Positions 55,325 through 64,000 of a stretch of 64,000 nt of DNA are shown piece after piece. The notes beneath the pieces are model-generated. The model worked only from the letters and a program-made list of their open reading frames with translations. It had not been told where the DNA came from and did not search any database. Source of the stretch: Dendrolimus kikuchii (taxonomy: Eukaryota; Arthropoda; Insecta; Lepidoptera; Lasiocampidae); contig CM034392.1 in assembly GCA_019925095.2 (NCBI GenBank), positions 21,682,387-21,746,386 on the forward strand. The letters run 5' to 3'. Every line of letters starts with the position of its first letter. Position 1 is the stretch's first letter. Both the position numbers and the translations under genes were made by a program.

Positions 55325-58300
55325 TCAATAATATCCCAAATTTTTAGCTTCAGCGGCTAAGCCGACCATCATCTGTGTGACTTCCTCGCCCTGTTCGGAG
55401 ATCCTGTTGGCAGGCCAGTGGAAGTACCTGCCTCTCAGTTCATAGGTGTATACCAATGGAGTGCCGAGGGCGTTTCGGACCCAGTCCATGCTGCCACCAG
55501 AAACTTTGTCTATAAAAAATTAATCATTAAAAAAAATATTCTGATGATGTCTTAACCCTATGTGGAACATAAATAACGAATCCCTTGATTTTATGTTTGA
55601 CATTCCTTCACAGAAATTGATGCTTACAATGTACACTATGAATTGGTATAATAATACAGGTGTGTTTATTTAAGAAAAAAATATGATGAATTAAGAACCT
55701 CCTCCTTTTTTGAAGTCGGTTAAAAATCAGCCGATTCGATTCCTGATAAGGGTAAATGATTTTTCAAAAATCGAATGATACCGTTTTAGTTTTCGCCAAA
55801 ATTGGCTTTCAGAGAATTTGAGTGCTTTTCGCTACTACCTATTTAGTATAAGTTTAGGATTTGGCCCTGAAAGCCCTCTTGAAAAATTCACCTGCATATC
55901 ATTATAACTATTGCACTTAAACATTTTAACTACTTTAAAATTAATTATGCATCCTAAAACTTACAAAAATTGTTTATAAACTGTTTATATCCTGTCATAA
56001 TAGTTCAAGGCTGTATTTCGATATTTATTCCATCACTTGCCAAAAATGGATTTTAATAGAAAACTATATTATAATTTTCCTAACTAACTAATATAAATAT
56101 GGAAGTCTATCTGTCTATGATGCTTACACGGAGAAACTACGTTACTGATTTTACTCAAGTTTGATATATACCTATGTAGTCGCAACACCGAGAATGGAGA
56201 TAGAATATTTTTCGTACCAGAAAACGGTATAGTTTTTGGTGTAAAATTAAGTAAATTTGGTTGGGGGCGATCAGCACCTAAATAAAAATTTAATGCAACA
56301 TAACATGTGTGATGCTTGCTCTCAAAATAAACTAAGTTTGAAAATAGGATACAATAAAGCTCGCTCTACTCTTCTGAAATTCTCACACAATCAGAATTAC
56401 ACAATATCACATTTCGTATTATATCCCATGATTGTGAGATATAACGTTTTAGTACAGTACAACCCGCAAGAGTTAGCTTGAGACTTCACTCGAATGACGT
56501 AAGTGCGAGGTACTGACTCGATCGTACGCGTCGATGGCGATAGCGGTAAGAAGGCGAGGGTCGGGAGGCGAGCGCGCATTCCGCTCAGATCTCAAGTTAA
56601 CTCTTGCGAATTATATGATAGTCCCCAGATCCATAGTCGTCACAATTAAATTAATTTATTGAAATAGTAGATTGTGACACAAGGAATGAAAACAATATAT
56701 TTAGGTATGAGATGATTTGGCGAACGAGCGTAGCGAGGATACTAATAGTTCGAGTGCCTAAATAGGTGTTTCACCCGAGGTAAACACTGTGTTTTTCGTT
56801 TCGGATATGAGGAAATTAAAGAAATAGTAAACAAACAACTACTTCTCTAATAAAATCAGGCGTTAACTCCATATCTAAATCTGATAAACTCATTTTATAT
56901 TAATATCCGTCAAATAAATTTCTTCTTCTGTGGCATTCTACCACACAGTAATTTTTTTATAATTGATTATAGTAAATATTTGTTCAAGTTTATGTAAATA
57001 AATAATAATTTAGTGAGAAGTAAATTAGAAGTTCAATCAATCTTGTTACAATTTTTTTGATATTTTTTAATTACAGTCTTATGCTGCGATTCAGCAGTGG
57101 CTGTAAAAAAGTTTGGACATGGCTCGCATAGATTTTAATTTTTTTCACAGCAGGGAAAATCGCTTCCTAAGGGCGGAATGTACTGTTTGCATCCCCCTGA
57201 TCAGGTAACTTGAAGCCTCCTTTCCGAGTATGAGAAATGAAAAAAGTATTTTTAACTTACAGAGGATTTCAGCTGCTGTTGCTGGTCCTTCATATTTTTC
57301 TCCATTTACTTCCTTTCCATGACCTAATGAGACTTTCCCTATTGTTACCTAAAATTAAATAAAAAGCTATACTTGTTTGTGTACCTACTTCATAATCTTA
57401 AAGAAAGAAACGTAATACGCCTAAAATATATATTAAATATTAAAAGCCTTGCCGGAAATTTTTAATGGGTTTTCCTAAATAAAAAAGCGACACGAAGTAC
57501 CGACTTATCTCTTAAAATATTTACAATTTAATCGGAACAAAGTAATGTGACTAACATTCTTTACTGATTTTTTCACACAATAATTATAATTTACTAGCTG
57601 TGCTCGCGACTTCATTCGCATGATTTTTTTTTCACCGAACCATTAATAAAAGTACCTTAAGTTACTCTTTATAACATCAGCTATCTACCAGTGAAAGTCC
57701 TGCTTAAATCGGTCTAGCCGTTTCAGAGATTAGCCAGAACATCCAAAAATTGCATTTTCGGAATCTCCTGGTCCGAATTATCTCCGCTGATTATTTTCAG
57801 ATTTTTATTTTGATATTACAAACAGACACTTCTATTTTATTTATCTGTATAGATCATTGACAAAAATTAAGAAATAAATTATTAATGTCAAAAGATCACC
57901 AAAAACATAATACTTTCTCCGAGATTATAATAGGTAATAAGTTTAACAACCATGAACAAAAAAGTAATAATACCGCTTACGATTTGAAAGAAACTTACCA
58001 AATCGTCGTAATTATCGATGTGTTCTACAGAATCCGAATACGGTAGCAAGAGCATCTGAGCGTCGGAATGGAATGCAACATATGCTAATAAATTTTCTAT
58101 CTGTGATACGTAAGACGATAGTGAGCTGGTTTCTATTTCTGAGAATGGACGTGCACCTGCATACGTTTGATAGTTGCATGGCTGGTTAGAGGCACCGTAT
58201 TCTGTTAAACAGTTAAAGAATCTTTATTAAAAACATTAAAACAAGAGGTCGGTTCTTGCCTAGTTTAAAGTGCTGCTTTGTGCTTTATCCGTGCAGGAAC

Positions 58301-61300
58301 GGAGAAAGAACACAATTCCCTGCGGCCGGGCAGCCTGTCGTAAGAGGCGACAAAATAACCTACAGCCAGGTGGTACGATATTTCCCCATCTGGATGCCTA
58401 CCACCCTTGGTTTAGAGAATGTCGACATAAGAACGTTGACTTGTGTTCAGGCATTATTTGCCAGATTTCAGTCTCTCTTTAGAGAGCGGCAGCGTACTGG
58501 TAACACCTTCGAAGTTACAAATTTCCATAGATGATTGTAACCGCTTTCCATCAGGTGGTCCGTTTGCATGTCTGCTGAACTTGTGAAATAAAAGTAAAAT
58601 AAGAAAATGGCTGACATTACCCTGTTGTGCATTGGCCGTCATCTTACATAGAAAGAGGGTAGACACCAAAATTAATGGAGCGATGTTCTACCTATCATCC
58701 TTTTCTATTTTTTATTTATCAATTTATTATGATTATACTTAAAACTTGTGCTAAGTATTAGTTCTAAAGTGGAATATAGTGCCTTGCGCTGTTGCTGTGT
58801 GCAATCTGAACTGAGCCAGATCAGAGCAATCTCAAGGTTGGTGGAGCTTCCACATTTCTAGCGCAAGTATCTATATATCTCTTTCATACAGTCCATAATT
58901 ATCGAACCAGCACAATTTACCGAGGAGCACTCTTACTCGTGGAGTAAACAACGCCCCTTTTTATCGAAGGGAAATCCGTTTAAGGACTATCAGCCGCGTA
59001 AGTAGTTGTAGCGGTGTGTGGGATTCGCCAAGTTAGGGTGGCACTTGCACCGCTAGCAGATGCTACTGTCATCCAAGTCGCGGATACCCACTAAAACCCC
59101 TCGGTGTTCCGTCCTTCGCCTTTATGCCAGGGCCACGTGAACATGCGGGCCCTGGAAGGCGGTTGCCCATCGGCCTCTTCTATTGCCGAGAAGAACCATG
59201 CTCCCGGCATTTACAAACTATATACAGCGCCCCACAAGCGTACAAAGAACAATATAGTATCGCAGATAAAATATATAAATTGGGATAACTCTGTAAAGTC
59301 GACGTCTCAACATATGAGACGTTGATATTGTTTTCAATTCAGGTCTACGTGTTTTTCTAAAATAAGAGAGTTTTAGTTCTCACCTAGCCAGTTGTAGTCC
59401 CAATTGCGATTTGGATCAGCTCCGTAGCAGCCGTTCGGAGACCTCGATCTGGTTTTTCTCCAAAAACGATCCTGCGGGAAAAACTTTTTTACACATATTC
59501 TACTAAACAACTTCATAACTAAGAAAGTTAAAAGTTAGGTCGCTATGTTGAATAACTCAAGGTACTATCAGAATGTCTTAAAACAGTACCTAGTATTTCA
59601 AAGTTTTTTCTCATTTTTATATAAGTTCATATATTTTGGATGTAAATGTATAACAAACACATAATACGACAAAAAACTTATTATTTTCGAAATTTGAAAT
59701 CATAAGTTTATACCTTGGACAACGGCCCATACTCATACGGCCCATCCTGATGTATGGGTGCGAATCTTGGACGCTTACCCTCAAGGAGGAGAACCAGCTT
59801 TTAGTAGCGGTAAGTAATGTTCTCCGTAAGATTCAGGGTCCAACAAAGAGAGAGGATGGTAGCTGGAGGGTCCGAACCAACCTCGAAATTGAGAACCCGT
59901 GGCCGAGCCTAACATAATAGGAGAAATAAAAGCTCACCGCCTTCGCTGGCTCGGTCACGTAGAACGGATGGGAGAGAATCGCAGCGTGAGGAAAGTATAT
60001 TTGGGACGGCCGGTAGGTCGGCGTCCTGTCGGCCGTCCCAAATATCGCTGGAAGGACAGAGTGGAGACTGACCTGTCGGAGCTACGAGCCAATAATTGGC
60101 AAGAAATCGCACAGGACTGAGAAAAGTGGCATGCTCTCGTTTCGGGGCCAAAACCCACTTTGGGTCGCTGAGTCAACGGAGTAAGTAAGTATACCTTGGA
60201 CAACGCATTATTGTTGCCATTCAAAGGGGGAATGCGGCCAGTCTTTTGGGTACGTTCCCAATTCATAGCGGTCTGGCACTGGATTTTCTAAATTAATTTT
60301 GATTTGTAAATATACTTTATTTTTTAGTATTTAATTAATTTGAAGGATTTATTTTTAAGTACATATGAAATTTTGAATATAGATACAGAAGTTCACAAAA
60401 TGCGCAAAGGCTTAATAAAATTTATATCCGCATACTAACGACGGTGAAACTGTGGTGATATCCATCAGGATTGACAGTTGGGAAGATACGCCAGTCGAAC
60501 TGATCCCGCAGCGCAGTTATTTTCGGATCACTGCTCGTTAACAGCTGGTTGATAAAATATGTCGTGGTGGCCGGAGTTATCCATTCTCTAGCGTGTATAC
60601 CTGCCGAGATTGAAAAAAGAATCTATCAGATTTTCCTCCATTATTGATGACATCCTAAACTCTTTTAACAGATAACAATTAAAGATTTCACTTCAAGTGT
60701 TAAGTATTTTTGTATTTGACGGCTTATCTGCAACGCAAAGGTTCCGAGGTATGGTAAATTTTGGAAACGAATTTTCTCCGTTATTTACTATGGTCTGGGT
60801 GTCTGGGATCTGCCCTAGAGTAGTCCGTTGTATATTACCGATTACAACCGTAACATACTTAATTTGGGGATATACAATATGTATGTTTGTCTGCTGATTA
60901 TTATTATCATCGCATATATTTACTTTTTTATATTTCGTCTTGATACCTTTAAACTAAAACATCGTTCTATAATAAATGTAGTGTTTTACACTTATAGAAT
61001 ACTAATTTAATTTAACTGTAATTGCTGGTTTTTACAACATTTTATTTTCAGTAATTAATTCACGAAAGACATATCACAGATTCTATTTTGATTACAATAT
61101 GAAAACAGTGCGGTATATTTATTATTTGAGATATAAAGTCAATTTTTGGTGGTTATAAAAAAATTGAGCCACTATTATTCTAATTTATATTAAAAAAGTT
61201 CGGAACTGTTCATAATAAAAAATGCGCCTTATAACTATACCCCACCCTAATATGAACTTAATTTATACATTTTATTACTTCTTCATTTCTCATCAAAATA

Positions 61301-63727
61301 AGCAATAATAAGGATAAATAATTATAACAATTGTAAAATAAAAAACATGCTATATTTATTGTACATTGCTATATTGGCAGTTACCAATTTCTAAAAACCA
61401 ACAACAACCTCAAATTGTGTTCCAGCATCAGCGGCCACGTTCCAGTCTTCCTTAAGAGAGTAACAACGCATTTGGACCTTTGGTGTTGCAATTGTACATA
61501 GGGGATGACAACCGCTTTCCATCAAGTGGACCGTCTGCCTTTCTGCTGGCATCATTCAATAAAAATAAATTACAAAAAAATATTTTGTGAAAACGTGTTA
61601 CCTGATTCTATAAAGAATACTGGTTTGTTCACATCGCCAGGTGTGTTGATTCTTATGCCGCGAATTTCGCGGCCTTCGTAACTTTTGCCTGCAACTATCT
61701 CTTCTGCCCAATCTGGGTTTGCATCACTCGTGTTATGTAGATAATCATAAATCTATAATTGAAACTAAAATGTTATGGACTTTACATTTTTCTCGCGCCG
61801 TATTGGCAACTTAATTTCTTAATGACCTTCTTATGATGTATCAAACACACCAATCTGTTTTGGACAAGCGTGGTATATAAAACCTTAACTAATCCAAAGA
61901 TGGGAAGAGCAACAATTTTATCGCTGGAGTACTTCGGCTGATAACCCACCTGATGGAAAATGGTTATTGTGGGCTATGGACGTTTGTAATATGCTAAAGG
62001 TGCTATCAATGTGATGTGAGTCTCGTATAGGGCACTCGATCCTGGCTATTAGTACCGGAACAAAACTCAGGGTTGTTATGGAGGCGTACTCTAAAGAAAA
62101 GCTTGGCAGCCATCCAGACAGGTGAATGCTCTACCACCTGGCTGTGGGTTGTTTTGTCGCCTCTTTCGGTAAGCTGCCCATCCGAAGGAATTAGTATTAC
62201 CCGATCCTTTGCAGGTGTTTTATTCCCCTTTGAATTTGAGTGATCTATTGTTCTCTTTGTTCAGGCCACCACAAGACGTCATAAAACCTTATCCTTTTTG
62301 TTTGTATGTGACTAGGGTCGGTCAGTCGGGGAGTCGTCTTTTGTCTTCGATGTTACCTACTAGTGTACTTTCGGAGCGAGTATCTTATAACGACGGACTT
62401 TGCGCGGTTTATGTGATTACGATTTTATATTTTACGGTTTAGTTTTATTGTCTTTGGTTGTACTTGTAAGAACTGTGAATTACGTGTAGTACATACATAA
62501 CTTTACGCCAGTTCCCTTGCGGGGTAGGCACAAACAACAGAGCGCCATTCAGGCTTATTCTTACACACCTCACTTGCTTCTTTGATATTCATAGCTCTTG
62601 TCATGCACGCTCGTCTGTTCTTAAGGCCCTGACATCACCTTCTGCTAGTACACGTGTACACGTTTATGATAATTACAACGGCATTTTGAATTTACATTCT
62701 ATAAATTCGTAACAGTAAGAATACTGTACAAATGTATAATAATGCATAGTTCTTTCTGTCCAAAACATTATAAGATCACACCCCAGTTTCGGATGTTAGC
62801 TGGCTTTTTAAGTAATGCAATTGTAAGTTAGTCAGGCTATAGAAGACGTAGAGAGTGGTTAAAGTAACTGATAATTGACAAAATGATTTTATTTTATTAT
62901 GAAAGCTATTATAAGTAGTAAGATTTTACATACATACATACATAACTTCACGCCAGTTCCCTTGCGGGGTAGGCACGAACAACAGAGTGCCATTTAGGCT
63001 TATTCTTACACACCTCACTTGCCTCTTTGACATTCATAACTCTTGTCATGCAAGCTCGTCTGTTCTTAAGGCTCCTGACATCACCTTCTGCTAGTACACG
63101 ATCAAGATTTTCACAGATATTAATCTCAACCATGTTGATGACAACTCAACCGATAGATTTGTACTATCTCTACCCTGGAGGTTGACCTAGACTCAGTTAC
63201 CGAGACGCGGTCTCCACAATGATGATTACTTCATCGAAATTAATAAGTGTAGTGTATGTACTCTAGATTTTTATCATTGTATTTTATGTATGTGTCAGAA
63301 TTTGATGTGTGTATTTCATTTGTATCATAAATAAATTCGTAACAGTAGGTACGTAGATAGAAATCTACGTTCCTACATAAATAAAAATTGGACCGGAATT
63401 ACTTTTAAAATCATTTCAAATGATTTTGATACTTACATCATCAATATCATAATAGGCCGTCCAGGAAAAACTTTGTTTACTTCGCACTAAGCTGTTCCTC
63501 TCCGCATCTAGTATCCTGAAACAAAAACGTAATATGTTACATATCCATTATCCATACCAACAATTACAAGAAATAAATTTAATTTAACGGTTTTACCTCG
63601 AATAGTCGTTGACAACAACGTTATAGGACAAGTTTTCAAATTCAGCAAGGTTTTGAAATATCGTTGTTAATTCTGGCGAAATAAGCACTGTCGCTTTTTG
63701 GTCTCTCACCTGATGATATGGTATTTC
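55325..63727 (-). CDS. Zinc carboxypeptidase (M14, A-type), 5' end beyond the window
   Basis: Secreted zinc exopeptidase that removes C-terminal residues, made as a proenzyme. Exons 5' to 3' (plus coordinates): 63727-63597, 63515-63437, 61752-61602, 60600-60440, 59471-59384, 58201-57999, 57348-57261, 55509-55325 (TGA). All junctions GT-AG and in phase; 361 residues visible. Residues 1 to about 57 are propeptide, with a likely tryptic activation site at LVRSK (53-57) before [12 protein letters not shown]. Zinc ligands: GIHAREW (H123, E126) and FHSDAQ (H248). Substrate arginines WRKTR (R179, R182) and NR (195-196). Catalytic E324 in YTYELRG. C189 and C212 match the conserved disulfide. Position 255 (bovine CPA numbering) is Met308, arguing for A-type rather than Asp-dependent B-type specificity. 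Asp250 replaces the usual Tyr198. Signal peptide and first propeptide exon lie past 64000. Confidence 0.93.
55510..57260. other. Last intron of the carboxypeptidase gene, nothing recognised
   Basis: A 1.75-kb intron. A GC-richer patch at 56515-56585 has no partner. No exon or known repeat recognised. Confidence 0.35.
57594..57855 (-). mobile_element. Helitron-like element, 3' half
   Basis: ACTAGCTGTGCTCGCGACTT on the left is the reverse complement of a Helitron CTAGT terminus, followed by AATCGGTCTAGCCGTTTCAG, a standard motif of these elements. Confidence 0.55.
58287..58592 (+). mobile_element. Family A dispersed repeat, copy 7
   Basis: Full-length but older copy (many substitutions), ATCCGTGCAGGAACGGAGAA to GTGAAATAAAAGTAAA. 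In a carboxypeptidase intron. Confidence 0.78.
58965..59215 (-). mobile_element. R1-like LINE 3' UTR, diverged copy
   Basis: GAAGGGAAATCCGTTTAAGG, GTGTGTGGGATTCGCCA and ACCCACTAAAACCCCTCGGT match the UTR at 3853 and 26107 in the same orientation, with extra internal sequence. No coding part. Confidence 0.6.
59725..60189 (+). mobile_element. RTE-type LINE 3' end with perfect 16-bp TSD
   Basis: Plus-strand broken ORF2 end: [17 protein letters not shown], then [36 protein letters not shown], finishing HFGSLSQ-like and a (GTAA)n tail. The flanking TATACCTTGGACAACG at 59709-59724 and 60190-60205 is a perfect duplication. A different RTE lineage from family B. Confidence 0.92.
59997..60045. repeat. 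Inverted repeat inside the RTE fragment
   Basis: Perfect 16-bp arms ATATTTGGGACGGCCG (59997-60012) and CGGCCGTCCCAAATAT (60030-60045) around a 17-nt loop, within coding sequence of the RTE ORF2 remnant. Confidence 0.85.
60737..60900 (+). mobile_element. SINE family S1, tail portion (plus orientation)
   Basis: GTTATTTACTATGGTCTGGG, GTAGTCCGTTGTATATTACC and AATTTGGGGATATACAATAT are the reverse complement of the 45762 and 53042 tails. Head incomplete. Confidence 0.65.
60901..61400. other. Intron stretch, nothing recognised
   Basis: AT-rich carboxypeptidase intron without recognisable elements. Confidence 0.35.
61401..61570 (+). mobile_element. Family A dispersed repeat, copy 8 (5'-truncated)
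   Basis: Only the 3' half: ACAACCTCAAATTGTGTTCC to CATTCAATAAAAATAAA. It ends about 30 bp before the 61602 exon boundary. Confidence 0.72.
61928..62214 (-). mobile_element. Family A dispersed repeat, copy 9 (old)
   Basis: Diverged minus-strand copy recognised by CACCTGATGGAAAATGGTTA and CTACCACCTGGCTGTGGGTT, ending in a decayed CCTTTGCAGG. Confidence 0.7.
62330..62715 (+). mobile_element. Solo-LTR-like repeat family D, copy 3, interrupted by RTE
   Basis: Left part (ACGACGGACTTTGCGCGGTT, ATGTGATTACGATTTTATAT) and right part (GATAATTACAACGGCATTTT, ATTCGTAACA) match 26890-27065. Family B copy 7 is inserted between them. Confidence 0.5.
62489..62651 (-). mobile_element. RTE 3'-end insertion (family B, copy 7) nested in family D
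   Basis: Tail on the left (ACATACATAACTTTACGCC), body to CTGCTAGTAC. ACGTGTA at 62482-62488 and 62652-62658 is a candidate 7-bp duplication. Confidence 0.75.
62938..63103 (-). mobile_element. RTE 3'-end insertion (family B, copy 8) with 8-bp TSD
   Basis: Runs from the (ACAT)n tail to TGCTAGTACACGATC. AAGATTTT is duplicated at 62930-62937 and 63104-63111. Highly similar to copies 4 and 6. Confidence 0.85.
63112..63436. other. Intron stretch with family D-like end
   Basis: ATAAATAAATTCGTAACAGT near 63330-63350 resembles the end of family D. Otherwise nothing. Confidence 0.35.
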
Positions 63728-64000
63728 CTGTGAATTAATAATTTCAATAAAATTATTTTCATATCCATACTATTAATTAAATGTGAAATCGAGTGCCTAT
63801 TTAAGGCATGGACTTAGGAATTAACGGATTCGGATTTGGTATATCTAATATATTTATCTTTAATGACAGGGATTCAATTTTGATAGTTAAAATATTTTTC
63901 CGCAGATAGATAAGTTTCTGTAGAGTAGGTCATTTATTCATAGCTATATCCTACGTTAGGATTCAATTATTTTAATAATAATAATAATCGGCAGACAAAC
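63728..64000. other. Upstream intron of the carboxypeptidase gene, to window edge
   Basis: No signal-peptide exon is visible; ends with an (AAT)n tract at about 63976-63988. Confidence 0.4.

Overview
The window looks like AT-rich lepidopteran (moth or butterfly) nuclear DNA: short coding exons with GT-AG introns, separated by long introns packed with transposon debris (RTE and R1-type LINE tails, mariner, Helitron-like ends, tRNA-headed SINEs, MITEs). I see no bacterial, viral or CRISPR features and no free-standing tRNA or rRNA gene.

Three protein-coding genes are supported by reading frames that stay open and in phase through every splice junction. (1) On the minus strand, 609-15473 encodes the N-terminal part (about 351 residues, 11 exons) of an integrin alpha subunit; the gene runs off the left edge. 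(2) On the plus strand, 22368-54089 encodes a complete second integrin alpha subunit: 24 coding exons, 978 residues, seven-bladed propeller, thigh/calf region, one transmembrane helix and an unusually long cytoplasmic tail. The two genes are head-to-head paralogues, about 6.9 kb apart, and share most intron positions and phases. (3) On the minus strand, 55325-63727 encodes a zinc metallocarboxypeptidase (M14, A-type) of eight visible exons. Its signal peptide and the start of its propeptide lie beyond the right edge. It converges on the integrin gene, with stop codons 1.2 kb apart.

The integrins should be cell-surface adhesion receptors that pair with a beta subunit. Lack of an I domain and overall shape suggest the insect alphaPS3/4/5-like group; that placement is inference. 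The carboxypeptidase is a secreted zymogen, probably digestive or molting-fluid, with no evident functional link to the integrins.

Much of the rest is repeats. A 3.1 kb 5'-truncated LINE with a disabled reverse transcriptase lies in an intron of gene 2. Eight copies of one RTE-type LINE 3' end are scattered through the window, most with 7-12 bp target-site duplications. A dispersed family of about 305 bp (family A) has nine copies. A dead mariner lies in the divergent intergenic region. There are two minisatellites, several long (TA)n/(CA)n tracts, three MITE-like families and a 64 bp near-perfect palindrome. Several insertions are nested and can be ordered in time.
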